Positions 1 to 9,123 of a stretch of 33,278 nt of DNA are shown in pieces. The stretch covers positions 198,916 through 232,193 of the forward strand of contig JAPLCA010000008.1 of NCBI GenBank assembly GCA_026392465.1, read 5' to 3'. Made by a program: the position numbers and the translations under genes. The DNA comes from Propionibacteriales bacterium (GTDB lineage: Bacteria; Actinomycetota; Actinomycetes; Propionibacteriales; Nocardioidaceae). Below the pieces are notes generated by a model that was not told the DNA's origin, did no database searches, and saw nothing but the letters and a program-made list of their open reading frames with translations. Positions within the stretch are counted from its first letter, which is position 1. Every line of letters starts with the position of its first letter.

Positions 1-6
1 TGTGAG

Positions 7-43
7 GTTTCGGGCCCAGAAGCGCGGATTTCGGGCCCGAAAC
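7..43 (-). terminator. Stem-loop downstream of the FtsX-like permease gene
   Basis: Two 11-base arms (7-17 and 33-43) pair perfectly around a 15-base loop, 28 bases past the stop of the permease gene. The right arm lies in a 14-bp palindrome TTTCGGGCCCGAAA (29-42), and its left half recurs at 8-17. There is no clear T-tract, which is common for actinobacterial terminators. It could instead be an operator of a gene outside the window. Confidence 0.4.
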
Positions 44-70
44 GTCACACTCCGCGGGGAGGGGGAGGGC

Positions 71-2500
71 TCAGTCGAGGACGAGACCCTCCGCGGGGGC
101 GACCTTCGCGGCGCGGCGGGCGGGCACGACGCAGGCCAGCAGCCCGGCGAGGGCGGCGATGCCGACCACGGCGGCCAGCTCGCTCCACGGCGTCACGAGC
201 GGGACGTCCTGCACCGCGGCCGTGACGACCGAGACGGTGCCGACCCATCCGAACGCGACGCCCACGACGGTGCCCAGCACGGCGGCGACCAGCGCGAGCA
301 GCAGCCCCTCCGCCGCGAGCATGCGACGCAGCTCCCCGCGGGTCAGGCCGAGCGCGCGCAGCAGTGCGTGCTCCCGACCCCGCTCGAGCACCGACAGCCC
401 CACGGTGTTCGCGATCCCCACGAGCGCGATCGCCACCGAGATGCCCAGGAGGCCGAGGACGGCCCAGGTGAGCACGTCGAGCTGCTTCTCGATCGACGCG
501 CGGCTGTCCACCGTGCTCGAGACGCCCAGGCCGAGCTCGCGGGCCACCGCGCCGAGCTCGCCCGTGAGGCGGACCGTGTCGGTGCCGTCGGCGACGCGCA
601 CCCACAGGGCCTGCGGCGTCGCGCCGCCACCCAGCGCTTCCACGACCCCCGGCCCGGCCAGCACGGCCGATCCCCACTCGCTGCCGACGACCTTCGTCGC
701 CACCTCGACGCTGCGTCCGTCGCGGGTCAGCCGCAGCCGCTCGGGGATGCCGTCGGTCATCGTGGTCGCGACGGCACCGGGGATGAGCAGGGTGAGCCGG
801 GGCGGCTCGACGGTCGACGGATCGCGGGTCAGGTCGCGCGCGCCGCTGCCGGGAGTCAGCACCGGCACGACGCCCGCGCCCGGCAGCTCGGCCCGTACGC
901 CGGGCACGAGGCTCGCCCGGTCGACGCCGTCGAGGCGGCCCACCCGGTCGAGCGCGTCGTCGGGCAGGGTCGAGGAGCCCGTGAGCGCGACGTCGACCGG
1001 GTACTGCACCTCCAGCTCGTCGTCGAGCGCGCCGCGGGCGCTCGCCATGCCGGTCAGCACCGCGGTCGCGAGCGTGACGCCGACGAGCAGCGACGCCGTG
1101 GTCGCGGCGCTGCGGCGGGGGTTGCGGACCGCGTTGGCCGCAGCCAGCCGGGTGGCCAGCCCCGTCCCGCCGAGCAGGCGTCCGGCCACCCTCAGGAGCG
1201 CGGGGACGAGGACCGGACCGAGCAGCAGCACGCCGGTGAAGGTCACCATGCCGCCGAGCAGCAGCGGCGGCAACGTCGACGTCCTGACCGCGACGGCGAG
1301 GGTCGCGGCACCGGTGGCGACCACCGCGGCACCGAGCCCCACCCGCGCTGCACCGGCGCGACTGAGCACGTCGGCGTCGTGCGGACGCAGGGCCGCGAGC
1401 GGACTGACGCGCACGACCCGCCGGGTCGGCAGCCAGGCCGCGGCCACGGTCACCACGACCCCGCCGACGAAGGCGCCCCCGACCCACAGCGGCGACAGCG
1501 CGACGGGACCCAACGTGCTGGCGTCGCTCAGGGCGCGCACCGTGGCGACGATGCCGTAGCCCGCGCCGACGCCTGCGACGACGCCGAGCGTCGAGGCGAG
1601 CAGTGCCACCGCGACGGACTCGACCCGCACCGACCGCACCACCTGCTGACGGGTGGCGCCCACGCAGCGCAGCAGCGCGAGATCGCGGGTGCGCTGGGCG
1701 AACAGGATGGTGAACGTGTTGGCGATGACCAGCACGGCCACGAAGCCCGCCACCGTCGCGAACAGCAGGAGCAGGATGCCGATGGCGTCGAAGCCCTGGT
1801 TCAGCGTCACGACGCGCGCGTCGACGTACTCGCCCTGCGTGCGTACCGGCTCCTCGGTGACCTTGCTCAGCGCGGCGGAGGTGGCCGCAGGGTCGCCCGA
1901 GGTGCGCACGACCACGGCGTCGGGGAGGGCGTCGGGCAGGGCCGACAGCGTCGACCACGGCACGTACAGGTCGGCCGAGAGGTAGGTCGTCGCCTTCGCG
2001 ACGCCCACGACGGTGACGGTGCGACGGTCGCCGTCCGTGCCGACGACGAGCCGGTCACCGACCCGGATGCGGTCGGCCTTCGCGGCCCGCTGGTCCACGA
2101 GCGCCTGCCCGTCGGCTGCGGGCGCCCGGCCGGCCACGACCGTCTGCCGACGCAGCTCGGGGTCGAGGCTGACGGTGGACACCGAGGTGTCCTGGCCGAG
2201 CGGCGTCCCGTCGTGGGTGACGGTGGTGAACGCCGAGCCGATGACGTCCGCGGCGGCCCCCTGGTCCGCCGCGGCTCGTTCGACGGGCTCGACCTGGCTG
2301 CGGTCGAGGCCGTAGTCCTGGCCGACGACGAGGTCGGCGCCGCGGTAGGCGCGCTCGAACTCGGCTGACAGGCCCGACTTCGCGGCCGACCCGACCGCGT
2401 TGGTCGCGATGACGAAGCCGACGGCGACCATGACGGCCACGAACGCGGCGACGTACCGGCGGGTGTGCGTGCGCAGCGACGCGCGCAGGACGGTCCTCAT
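71..2500 (-). CDS. ABC exporter permease with two FtsX-like domains
   Basis: 809-residue membrane subunit of an ABC exporter of the MacB/LolC/FtsX type. It starts MRTVLRASLRTHTRRYVAAF, a typical amphipathic lead-in to the first membrane helix, followed by a large extracytoplasmic domain. A first FtsX domain sits near residues 250-370 (ILLLLFATVAGFVAVLVIANTF, with ARTRDLALLRCVGATRQQV after it). A second sits at the C-terminus (VLGLLGISVAIALVGIANT, with ERGREHALLRALGLTRGELRRML after it). ATG at 2500 overlaps the TGA of the upstream ATPase gene (TGATG), so the two are translationally coupled; a GTG one codon earlier is possible. With the neighbouring two-component system it probably forms a regulated export or stress-resistance module. 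The substrate (peptide, antibiotic or lipid) cannot be told from sequence. Confidence 0.93.
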   Translation of the reverse strand: MRTVLRASLRTHTRRYVAAFVAVMVAVGFVIATNAVGSAAKSGLSAEFERAYRGADLVVGQDYGLDRSQVEPVERAAADQGAAADVIGSAFTTVTHDGTPLGQDTSVSTVSLDPELRRQTVVAGRAPAADGQALVDQRAAKADRIRVGDRLVVGTDGDRRTVTVVGVAKATTYLSADLYVPWSTLSALPDALPDAVVVRTSGDPAATSAALSKVTEEPVRTQGEYVDARVVTLNQGFDAIGILLLLFATVAGFVAVLVIANTFTILFAQRTRDLALLRCVGATRQQVVRSVRVESVAVALLASTLGVVAGVGAGYGIVATVRALSDASTLGPVALSPLWVGGAFVGGVVVTVAAAWLPTRRVVRVSPLAALRPHDADVLSRAGAARVGLGAAVVATGAATLAVAVRTSTLPPLLLGGMVTFTGVLLLGPVLVPALLRVAGRLLGGTGLATRLAAANAVRNPRRSAATTASLLVGVTLATAVLTGMASARGALDDELEVQYPVDVALTGSSTLPDDALDRVGRLDGVDRASLVPGVRAELPGAGVVPVLTPGSGARDLTRDPSTVEPPRLTLLIPGAVATTMTDGIPERLRLTRDGRSVEVATKVVGSEWGSAVLAGPGVVEALGGGATPQALWVRVADGTDTVRLTGELGAVARELGLGVSSTVDSRASIEKQLDVLTWAVLGLLGISVAIALVGIANTVGLSVLERGREHALLRALGLTRGELRRMLAAEGLLLALVAAVLGTVVGVAFGWVGTVSVVTAAVQDVPLVTPWSELAAVVGIAALAGLLACVVPARRAAKVAPAEGLVLD

Positions 2501-3267
2501 CACGCGTCCCGGTGGGTGCTGCCGGCGAGCACGGACACCAGCTCGGCCCGCGAGGGGCTGACGAGGTGGGAGCGGATGCGCCCGTCGGCGAGGACGACGA
2601 CGTCGTCGGCGTACGCGGCGGCGTCGATCTCGTGGGTGACCATCACGACGGTGCGGCCGAGCTCGCGCACGGAGCGGCGCAGGTAGGAGAGCACCTCGGC
2701 CGACGCGGCGCTGTCGAGGTTGCCGGTCGGCTCGTCGGCGAAGACGATCGACGCCTGGCTGACGAGCGCGCGGGCGATGGCGACCCGCTGCTGCTGGCCG
2801 CCGGACAGCTCGCTGGGCCGGTGCTCGAGCCGGTCGCCGAGGCCGAGGACCGACACGACCGTGTCGAGGTCGTCGCGGACGTTCGCGTCGACGCGCCGGC
2901 CCGCGAGCTCGAGGGGCAGGAGGATGTTCTGGCGTGCCGTGAGCATCGGCAGCAGGTTGAACGCCTGGAAGACGAAGCCGAGGTGGTCGCGGCGGAAGCG
3001 CGTGAGCCGGTCGTCGTCGAGCCGGGTCAGGTCGACGCCGTCGACGGTGACCGTGCCGCGCGTGGGCCGGTCGAGGCCGGCGAGGCAGTGCATGAGCGTC
3101 GACTTGCCGGAGCCGGACGGCCCCATGACGGCCGTGAACCGGCCGGGCGCGAGGTCGACGTCGACACCGTCGAGGGCGTGCACGGCGGCGGCACCCGTGC
3201 CGTAGGTCTTGGTGAGGTCGCGGGCCGAGGCGGCGGTCGCGACCGGTGCGTGAGTGGTGGTCGTCAT
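2500..3267 (-). CDS. ABC exporter ATP-binding protein, MacB/LolD type
   Basis: 255-residue cytoplasmic ATPase that energises the FtsX-like permease encoded directly after it. Visible motifs are Walker A GPSGSGKST (49-57), Q-loop in FVFQAFNLLP (about 98-107), signature LSGGQ (154-158) followed by QQRVAIARAL, Walker B IVFADEP (174-180), and the H-loop in MVTHE. The LSGGQQQRVAIARAL run and the short length are typical of the MacB/LolD exporter group. The stop overlaps the permease start. No Shine-Dalgarno is visible before the ATG, but TAGCGT sits 7 bases upstream, consistent with a leaderless mRNA. The gene is separated by 86 bases from the response-regulator gene, so it can be read both from its own promoter and by read-through from the kinase operon. 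Confidence 0.95.
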   Translation of the reverse strand: MTTTTHAPVATAASARDLTKTYGTGAAAVHALDGVDVDLAPGRFTAVMGPSGSGKSTLMHCLAGLDRPTRGTVTVDGVDLTRLDDDRLTRFRRDHLGFVFQAFNLLPMLTARQNILLPLELAGRRVDANVRDDLDTVVSVLGLGDRLEHRPSELSGGQQQRVAIARALVSQASIVFADEPTGNLDSAASAEVLSYLRRSVRELGRTVVMVTHEIDAAAYADDVVVLADGRIRSHLVSPSRAELVSVLAGSTHRDA

Positions 3268-3274
3268 GGCGACG

Positions 3275-3280
3275 ACGCTA
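3275..3280 (-). promoter_or_regulatory. Candidate -10 box for a leaderless ABC transporter mRNA
   Basis: TAGCGT read on the minus strand, fitting TANNNT, ends 7 bases before the ATG at 3267. No Shine-Dalgarno lies between. The same hexamer precedes the isochorismatase gene at nearly the same distance. No good -35 was found. Confidence 0.5.
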
Positions 3281-3353
3281 TGGATCCGGACCCCCTCCGG
3301 TCGTCGGAGCGCGGGATGGTCCTGACGTCATCCCTGGGTCTGACACCGCGCGA

Positions 3354-4019
3354 CTAGCCCAGTCCCGCCTCGAGGGCGAGGAGCACCAGCTGGACGCGGT
3401 CGCGGGAGTCCGTCTTGGCGAGCAGGCGCCCGACGTGGGTCTTGACCGTCGCCTCCGACAGGAACAGCGAGGCGGCGATCTCCGGGTTGGTGAGGCCGCG
3501 GGCGATGAGCGAGAGCACCTCGCGCTCGCGGTCGGTGACGTCGGCGAGCCGGCGGGTCGTCGCCCCGCTGACCACGGCGCGCGACCCGGACGGCTGCACG
3601 AAGTGGTCGAGCAGACGGCGGGTCGTCGAGGGGGCGACGACGGCGTCGCCGGCCTGCACGGCGCGGATCGCGGCCAGCAGGTCAGGTGGCGCGGCGTCCT
3701 TCAGCAGGAACGCCGACGCTCCGGCCTGCAGCGCCGCGAACGCGTACTCGTCGAGGTCGAAGGTCGTGAGCACGATGACCCGCGGCGGCGACTCTCCCTG
3801 CAGGATGCGTCGCGTGGCCTCGACACCGTCGAGCACGGGCATGCGTACGTCCATCAGCACGACGTCGGCCGTCACCTGCGTGAGCAGGTCGAGCGCGGCC
3901 TGGCCGTCGCCCGCCTCGCCGACCACCTCGAGGTCCGGCTGGCTGTCGACGAGCATCCGGAACCCGGCGCGCACCATCTGCTGGTCGTCCACGAGCAGCA
4001 CGCGGATCGTGGCGGTCAC
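3354..4019 (-). CDS. Response regulator, NarL/LuxR family
   Basis: 221-residue DNA-binding response regulator, partner of the histidine kinase encoded just upstream. The N-terminal receiver begins TIRVLLVDDQQMVRAGF with acidic DD at 11-12, phospho-acceptor D57 in VLMDVRMP, the conserved threonine region VIVLTTFD and lysine in AFLLKDA. The C-terminal LuxR/GerE helix-turn-helix is LTNPEIAASLFLSEATVKTHV. The GTG start at 4019 was chosen because it overlaps the kinase TGA (GTGA) and the receiver begins at once; longer readings would run into the kinase gene in the wrong frame. The likely target is the adjacent ABC exporter, as is usual for this kinase-regulator-ABC arrangement. That is inference from gene order. 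Confidence 0.95.
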   Translation of the reverse strand: MTATIRVLLVDDQQMVRAGFRMLVDSQPDLEVVGEAGDGQAALDLLTQVTADVVLMDVRMPVLDGVEATRRILQGESPPRVIVLTTFDLDEYAFAALQAGASAFLLKDAAPPDLLAAIRAVQAGDAVVAPSTTRRLLDHFVQPSGSRAVVSGATTRRLADVTDREREVLSLIARGLTNPEIAASLFLSEATVKTHVGRLLAKTDSRDRVQLVLLALEAGLG

Positions 4020-5209
4020 CGAGGGATCCTCGCACGCACGCGCCAGCCGCCCCCGGGAGCAGGTCCCACGTCGAGCGTGCCGCCGTGCACGGCCACCCGC
4101 TCCCGCATGCCCACCAGGCCGAGCCCGCCCGACGTCGAGGGCCGGGCGGCGCCGTGGCCGTCGTCGACCACCTCGACGAGCACGTCGGGACCATCGACCG
4201 TGACGTCGACGGCAGCGGTGGCCCCGGCCCCGGCGTGCTTGCGCACGTTGGTGAGCGACTCCTGCACGACGCGGAACACCGTGAGCGCGACGCCGTCGGG
4301 CATGTCCGGAGCGGGGTCGGGGAGGGTGGCGCGCACCCGCCCCGCCTCGACGTCGGCGGCCAGGAGCCGGGGTAGGTCGGCGAGACCCGGCTGGGGTACC
4401 AGCTCCGGGTCGGACGTCCCGCGCAGGAGCCCGAGCAGGCGCCGCATCTCCGTGAGCGCCTCCCGCCCGGTCGAGGCGACGGTCTCGAGGGTACGGACGG
4501 CGACGGCGGGGTCGTGCTCCGCGGCGTAGCGCGCGCCGTCGGCCTGGACGATCATGCCGGTGATGCCGTGCGCGACGACGTCGTGCATCTCGCGAGCCAC
4601 CCGGGTCCGTTCCTCGGCTGCGGCCGCCCGGGTCCGCTGCTCGGCCTCCTCCGCCATCCGTTCGCCGCGATCCAGCAGGGCCTCCTCGTAGGCGCGTCGG
4701 ATGCGGCCCTGCGTGCCGAGTGCCCACGCGGCGATGACGATCGCACCGACGGTGAGCGTGTACGGCAGGAAGGTCGCGAGGGAGAGGTCGGGCTGGACGA
4801 CGCCAGGCGGCGGGTCGTCGTAGCGACCGGCGGTCACCCACACCCAGGCGGCGACGCCGGTGGCGACGAGGCTGAGCACGAGCCCGACGAGGGCGTCGCG
4901 AGAGCGGCCGAAGCGCGCGAGGGAGTACAGCGCGACGGGGTAGGCGAGCTGTCCGATGGCGGGGTAGTCGTAGACGAGTGCCTGCACACCGCTGAACAGC
5001 CAGACGAGGGCGAACGTCGTCGCGGGCCTGCTGCGCCGCCACGCGAGGGGCGCCACCTGCAGGGCGCTGAGCGCGGTCACGTGCAGCGGCTGTCCGACGA
5101 GCAGGGTGACGGCAGTCAGGCCGAGCAGCCCGACCACGAGGGCGGCGTCGAACCACTGCACCGCCTCGGGCCCCAGCCGCCAGGGGCGTCGCTCCTGCTC
5201 CGTCCTCAC
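4016..5209 (-). CDS. Sensor histidine kinase, DesK-like (HisKA_3)
   Basis: 397-residue membrane sensor kinase. The N-terminal third has about five hydrophobic segments (for example DAALVVGLLGLTAVTLLVG near 21-39 and ALVGLVLSLVATGVAAWVWV near 106-125) with little extracytoplasmic sequence. A coiled linker rich in E and R follows, then the HisKA_3 dimerisation motif with phospho-acceptor H209 in AREMHDVVAHG. The HATPase domain shows the N box NVRKHAGAGA and the G box GGLGLVGMRERV. The same frame stays open far upstream, but that part is antisense to the isochorismatase gene. GTG at 5209 is preferred: it starts just before the first membrane segment and lies 7 bases after TAGGGT. It ends in a GTGA overlap with the response-regulator gene. 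Confidence 0.92.
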   Translation of the reverse strand: MRTEQERRPWRLGPEAVQWFDAALVVGLLGLTAVTLLVGQPLHVTALSALQVAPLAWRRSRPATTFALVWLFSGVQALVYDYPAIGQLAYPVALYSLARFGRSRDALVGLVLSLVATGVAAWVWVTAGRYDDPPPGVVQPDLSLATFLPYTLTVGAIVIAAWALGTQGRIRRAYEEALLDRGERMAEEAEQRTRAAAAEERTRVAREMHDVVAHGITGMIVQADGARYAAEHDPAVAVRTLETVASTGREALTEMRRLLGLLRGTSDPELVPQPGLADLPRLLAADVEAGRVRATLPDPAPDMPDGVALTVFRVVQESLTNVRKHAGAGATAAVDVTVDGPDVLVEVVDDGHGAARPSTSGGLGLVGMRERVAVHGGTLDVGPAPGGGWRVRARIPR

Positions 5210-5216
5210 CTCTGAG

Positions 5217-5222
5217 ACCCTA
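5217..5222 (-). promoter_or_regulatory. Candidate -10 box for a leaderless kinase mRNA
   Basis: TAGGGT on the minus strand ends 7 bases before the GTG start of the sensor kinase gene. No Shine-Dalgarno is separate from the start codon region, so a leaderless transcript is plausible. Confidence 0.42.
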
Positions 5223-5299
5223 GGCGCTCCCGTCGCGCGGAGCGTCAGTCCCAGGTCTGATGCGTGCTCGCCCGGGTCGGAATCGTCACCGCTCAGGCG

Positions 5300-5305
5300 T
5301 AGCGT
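5300..5305 (+). promoter_or_regulatory. Candidate -10 box for a leaderless isochorismatase mRNA
   Basis: TAGCGT fits TANNNT and ends 6 bases before the ATG at 5312. No ribosome binding site lies between. This spacing places the transcription start at or next to the A of the start codon. Confidence 0.5.
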
Positions 5306-5311
5306 CGAAGC

Positions 5312-5869
5312 ATGAGCCAGTTCCCCGACCGTCACCGCAGTGCCCTGCTGGTCGTCGACGTGCAGGTCGACGTCGTCGCCGAGGCCCACGACCGCGACGG
5401 TGTGGTCTCGCGCGTCCGCGATCTCGTGGACCAGGCGCGGGCCGCCGACGTCCCTGTCGTGTGGGTGCAGGACACGTTGCGCAGCGGCGGGCCGTCGAAG
5501 TCCGGGACCGCCGGGTGGCAGGTGGTGCCCGAGCTCGACCCGGACCCCGAGGAGCCGCGGATCGAGAAGGACTACGGCGACTCCTTCGAGGCCACGGGGC
5601 TCAGCGATGTCCTCGCCGACCTCGGTGTCGGGCGCGTCGTGGTGGTCGGGGCCCAGACCGACGCCTGCATCCGCGCCACCGTGCACGGCGCGTTCGTGCG
5701 CGGCTACGACGTCACGCTGGTCTCCGACGCGCACACCACGGAGGACCTCACGGCCTACGGCGCACCGCCGCCGGGCCAGGTCGTCGCGCACACCAACCTC
5801 TACTGGCAGTTCCAGGGCGGACCCGACCGCACGGCCGACGTGGTCGCCGCGGCGGACGTCGCCTTCTGA
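5312..5869 (+). CDS. Isochorismatase-family cysteine hydrolase
   Basis: 185-residue soluble hydrolase of the isochorismatase/nicotinamidase superfamily. The catalytic triad of the family is complete: D16 in LLVVDVQ, K86 in IEKDYGDSF and the nucleophile C119 in GAQTDACIRAT. The cis-peptide region just before the cysteine (VVVVGAQTDAC) and the downstream VTLVSDAHTT are also typical. Family members hydrolyse amides, ureido compounds or isochorismate; the substrate cannot be assigned here. It is a single gene between the divergent kinase operon and the convergent HNH gene, so context does not help. The start is supported by the TAGCGT box 6 bases upstream and by the immediate beginning of the fold. 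Confidence 0.9.
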   Translation: MSQFPDRHRSALLVVDVQVDVVAEAHDRDGVVSRVRDLVDQARAADVPVVWVQDTLRSGGPSKSGTAGWQVVPELDPDPEEPRIEKDYGDSFEATGLSDVLADLGVGRVVVVGAQTDACIRATVHGAFVRGYDVTLVSDAHTTEDLTAYGAPPPGQVVAHTNLYWQFQGGPDRTADVVAAADVAF

Positions 5870-5893
5870 ACGACCTCACTGTCCGGTAGCGGC

Positions 5894-7057
5894 TCAGCCG
5901 GAGCGCGCGTGGCGGGTGCGGGTGCGCAGGGTGCGTTGGGTCTGGTGGGTGTCGGGGTCGATGGTGAAGACGCCTTGGTGCACGGCCGCATGGCAGCGGG
6001 GACACAGTCCGATGAGGTTGGTGAGGTCGGTGGGTCCGCCGTTGGACCAGTATTCGACGTGGTGAACGTGGACGACGGGTCCTCTGCAGCCGGGGCCTGC
6101 GCAGGTGCCGCCTTGTCGGTTCACGACCGCTCTGCGTTGGTTGGGTGTGGCGAGGCGGTGGGTGCGGCCGACGTCGAGGGTGGCGTGTCTGCCGGCGGTG
6201 AGGATGGGGGTGAGGTCGCTGTCGCAGAGCATCTGCTGGAGCTGGGCGGGGCCGATGGTCCCGAATCCGGCGAGCTCGGCGGTCGCGGTGCTCGCGTCGG
6301 CGGCGAGGGCGGTCAGGTCGGCGGTGAGGGTGACGTGTGGGCGCACGCCCTTGTCCTGCGGCAGACCGGATGCGAGCACTGTGGACAGCAGGGCGTCGAG
6401 TGCGGTGACGCGTCGTTCGGCGGCAGGTCGGTCGTCCTCGGCGCATGTGGGTGCGGACAGTGACTGCAGGACGGTGTGGAACTTGGCGCCGGTGTCGGCC
6501 GGCAGGAACCCGGTGAGGTGGACTCCGTCGCCGACGGGGGTGAGGGTGATGTCGTGGCGGTCCATGCCCTTGATCCAGGCCTCGTCGAGGTCGTCGGGGT
6601 GGGCGGTGGCGCGCAGCTTCTTGACGGCTTGGCGCACGGTCGCAGGTGCAGCGTGGGTGGCCAGGTCGAGCAGTGGGTTCATGCACTGCTCGACGACCAT
6701 GGGGTCGATGTGCTTCGCGGCGTAGCCGAACGCGTCGACATGGTCCAGGGAGACGGCTCCCTCGACGGCCAGCGACTCCAGGTCGGGCACGTCCCGCAGC
6801 GTCCGACCCGAACGGACCAGCTGAGACGCCTGCTTGCCGTCGAGGTGGAGCTGGTCGCGCAGCCAGTTCTTGAGGCTCGAGCAGCCCTCGGCCTCGAAGT
6901 CCCGATGCTCGTCCACCTCCGCGACCAACGCGACCTTCTCCGCGTCGACCGCGTTCGAGAGTCCCTGCAGCAGCCGCAACGCGTCGGTGGTCGTCGGGAA
7001 GGCCCGCAACTCGGCGGCGACGGCCTCGAGCCGGTCGACGAGTGCGGTGCTGGACAT
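5894..7057 (-). CDS. DUF222 / HNH endonuclease-domain protein (13E12-like)
   Basis: 387-residue protein of the actinobacterial DUF222-HNH group, which includes mycobacterial 13E12 repeat proteins. The N-terminal 280 or so residues are the DUF222 helical region ([18 protein letters not shown], then [26 protein letters not shown]). The C-terminus carries the HNH nuclease motif: paired cysteines in [19 protein letters not shown], then [23 protein letters not shown]. These proteins are abundant and often multicopy, and are thought to be linked to mobile DNA or repair; the role of this one is unknown. It reads away from dnaK. TATACT ends 6 bases before the ATG, so it may be leaderless. All HNH residues appear intact. 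Confidence 0.9.
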   Translation of the reverse strand: MSSTALVDRLEAVAAELRAFPTTTDALRLLQGLSNAVDAEKVALVAEVDEHRDFEAEGCSSLKNWLRDQLHLDGKQASQLVRSGRTLRDVPDLESLAVEGAVSLDHVDAFGYAAKHIDPMVVEQCMNPLLDLATHAAPATVRQAVKKLRATAHPDDLDEAWIKGMDRHDITLTPVGDGVHLTGFLPADTGAKFHTVLQSLSAPTCAEDDRPAAERRVTALDALLSTVLASGLPQDKGVRPHVTLTADLTALAADASTATAELAGFGTIGPAQLQQMLCDSDLTPILTAGRHATLDVGRTHRLATPNQRRAVVNRQGGTCAGPGCRGPVVHVHHVEYWSNGGPTDLTNLIGLCPRCHAAVHQGVFTIDPDTHQTQRTLRTRTRHARSG

Positions 7058-7063
7058 GTCCTG

Positions 7064-7069
7064 AGTATA
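7064..7069 (-). promoter_or_regulatory. Candidate -10 box of the HNH gene
   Basis: TATACT on the minus strand is a near-consensus -10 and ends 6 bases before the ATG at 7057. A TGTCTT-like -35 lies about 18 bases further upstream. This is the most convincing leaderless promoter in the window. Confidence 0.55.
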
Positions 7070-7185
7070 CCGAACAGAGAGACGAAAAAGACAGTATGCA
7101 CAGTCTCTTTTCGCCTCTGATTCCAGCCTTCTTCCTTCTCGTGCAGCGTGCGCTTCGGAGCCGGAATAGTGCGGCCTGGAACGAG

Positions 7186-7206
7186 GTTGATAAGATCAGA
7201 CTCAAG
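7186..7206 (+). promoter_or_regulatory. HAIR-like HspR operator overlapping the dnaK promoter
   Basis: HspR binds the HAIR element CTTGAGT-N7-ACTCAAG. Here the right half ACTCAAG (7200-7206) is perfect, and a weaker left half GTTGATA (7186-7192) stands at exactly 7 bases. TAAGAT (7191-7196), a TANNNT -10, overlaps the element, so bound HspR would block polymerase. The dnaK start follows 75 bases downstream with Shine-Dalgarno AGGAGGA at 7269-7275. The last gene of the operon encodes HspR, closing the usual feedback loop. The remainder of the 224-base gap between the HNH gene and dnaK shows nothing else clear. Confidence 0.7.
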
Positions 7207-7281
7207 TCAGTTGCCAGCGATTCAGCAACGACCCCAGAGCTTCCAGAACCCCGCAGCACCCGATCAGCAGGAGGAACCACC

Positions 7282-9123
7282 ATGGCACGTGCCGTCGGAA
7301 TCGACCTCGGCACGACGAACTCCGTCGTCGCCGTCCTGGAGGGTGGCGAGCCCACCGTCATCGCGAACGCCGAGGGCGCTCGCACCACCCCGTCCGTCGT
7401 CGCCTTCGCGAAGGACGGCGAGGTCCTGGCCGGCGAGGTCGCCAAGCGCCAGGGGGTCACGAACGTCGACCGCACCATCCGCTCCGTCAAGCGCCACATG
7501 GGCACCGACTGGAAGACGGAGATCGACGGCAAGTCGTTCAACCCGCAGCAGATCAGCGCCTTCATCCTGCAGAAGCTGAAGCGCGACGCCGAGGCGTACC
7601 TGGGTGAGTCGGTCACCGACGCGGTGATCACCGTCCCCGCCTACTTCAACGACCACCAGCGCCAGGCGACGAAGGAGGCCGGCGAGATCGCGGGCCTCAA
7701 CGTCAGCCGCATCATCAACGAGCCGACCGCGGCTGCGCTCGCGTACGGCCTCGACAAGGGCGACGACCAGACGATCCTCGTCTTCGACCTCGGCGGCGGC
7801 ACGTTCGACGTGTCCCTGCTGGAGATCGGCGACGGCGTCATCGAGGTCAAGGCCACCAGCGGTGACAACAACCTCGGTGGTGACGACTGGGACAACGCGG
7901 TCGTCGACTGGATCGTCAGCACCTTCAAGTCCAAGACGGGCATCGACCTGACGGAGGACAAGATGGCCATGCCGCGCATCCGCGAGGCTGCCGAGCGCGC
8001 CAAGATCGAGCTGTCCAGCTCGTCGTCGACGTCGATCAACCTGCCCTACATCACGGTGCAGGACGGCAGCCCCGTCTTCCTCGACGAGACGCTGAGCCGT
8101 AGCGAGTTCGAGAAGATCACGAGCGACCTGCTCGAGCGCACCAAGGCGCCGTTCAACAACGTCGTCAAGGACGCCGGCATCAAGGTCGCCGACATCGACC
8201 ACGTCGTGCTCGTGGGCGGCTCGACCCGCATGCCCGCCGTGAGCGAGCTCGTCAAGAGCCTCACCGGCGGCAAGGAGCCCAACAAGGGCGTCAACCCCGA
8301 CGAGGTCGTCGCCGTGGGCGCCGCGCTCCAGGCCGGCGTGCTCAAGGGCGAGGTCAAGGACGTGCTCCTGCTCGACGTCACCCCCCTGAGCCTCGGCATC
8401 GAGACCAAGGGCGGCGTCATGACGAAGCTGATCGAGCGCAACACCACGATCCCGACCAAGCGCAGCGAGGTCTTCACGACGGCCGACGACAACCAGCCGT
8501 CCGTGGCGATCCAGGTGTACCAGGGCGAGCGCGAGATGGCCGCCGGCAACCAGCTGCTGGCCACCTTCGAGCTCACGGGCCTGCCGCCCGCGCCCCGCGG
8601 CGTGCCGCAGATCGAGGTCACGTTCGACATCGACGCCAACGGCATCGTGAACGTGTCCGCGAAGGACCGCGGCACCGGCAAGGAGCAGTCGATGACGATC
8701 ACCGGCGGCAGCGCGCTGTCGAAGGACGACATCGACAAGATGGTCAAGGACGCCGAGCAGTACGCCGAGGAGGACCGCAAGCGTCGCGAGGCCGTCGAGA
8801 CCCGCAACCAGGCCGAGGCGCTCGTCCACACCACCGAGAAGTTCATCGCCGAGAACGGCGACAAGGTGGGTGACGACGTGAAGTCGCAGGTCCAGGCCGA
8901 CGTCGACGCGCTGAAGGCGGCGCTCGAGGGTGACGACAACGACGCCGTCCAGGCGGCCGTCACCAAGCTGGGCGAGTCGAGCTCGAAGATGGGCGAGGCG
9001 ATGTACGCCGCGGCCGCCGCCGAGCAGCAGGCCACCGGTGCTCCTGCCGACGACACGTCCGCGCCCGACTCCGACGACGACGTCGTCGACGCCGAGATCG
9101 TCGACGACGAGGAGAAGAAGTGA
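7282..9123 (+). CDS. dnaK: Molecular chaperone DnaK (Hsp70)
   Basis: 613-residue Hsp70, full length for actinobacteria. The ATPase domain begins [21 protein letters not shown] (phosphate loop DLGTTNS at 8-14) and has the diagnostic [33 protein letters not shown] and [13 protein letters not shown]. The substrate-binding domain includes [31 protein letters not shown]. The C-terminal lid ends in an acidic tail [19 protein letters not shown] 7282 has a strong Shine-Dalgarno (AGGAGGA, 6-base spacing); the frame is open upstream but has no homology there. DnaK folds and protects proteins with DnaJ and GrpE, and as co-repressor enables HspR. The stop overlaps the grpE GTG. Confidence 0.99.
   Translation: MARAVGIDLGTTNSVVAVLEGGEPTVIANAEGARTTPSVVAFAKDGEVLAGEVAKRQGVTNVDRTIRSVKRHMGTDWKTEIDGKSFNPQQISAFILQKLKRDAEAYLGESVTDAVITVPAYFNDHQRQATKEAGEIAGLNVSRIINEPTAAALAYGLDKGDDQTILVFDLGGGTFDVSLLEIGDGVIEVKATSGDNNLGGDDWDNAVVDWIVSTFKSKTGIDLTEDKMAMPRIREAAERAKIELSSSSSTSINLPYITVQDGSPVFLDETLSRSEFEKITSDLLERTKAPFNNVVKDAGIKVADIDHVVLVGGSTRMPAVSELVKSLTGGKEPNKGVNPDEVVAVGAALQAGVLKGEVKDVLLLDVTPLSLGIETKGGVMTKLIERNTTIPTKRSEVFTTADDNQPSVAIQVYQGEREMAAGNQLLATFELTGLPPAPRGVPQIEVTFDIDANGIVNVSAKDRGTGKEQSMTITGGSALSKDDIDKMVKDAEQYAEEDRKRREAVETRNQAEALVHTTEKFIAENGDKVGDDVKSQVQADVDALKAALEGDDNDAVQAAVTKLGESSSKMGEAMYAAAAAEQQATGAPADDTSAPDSDDDVVDAEIVDDEEKK

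Noticed and set aside
2..2368. Long open frame of 788 codons on the plus strand opposite the ABC permease gene
   Set aside because: It is antisense to a clear FtsX-like gene, is full of R/H/G/D runs typical of shadow frames in GC-rich DNA, and has no domain.
5748..7631. Long minus-strand frame across the HNH gene and the start of dnaK
   Set aside because: It is out of frame with the HNH gene and antisense to dnaK; Arg/Pro/His-rich with no motif.
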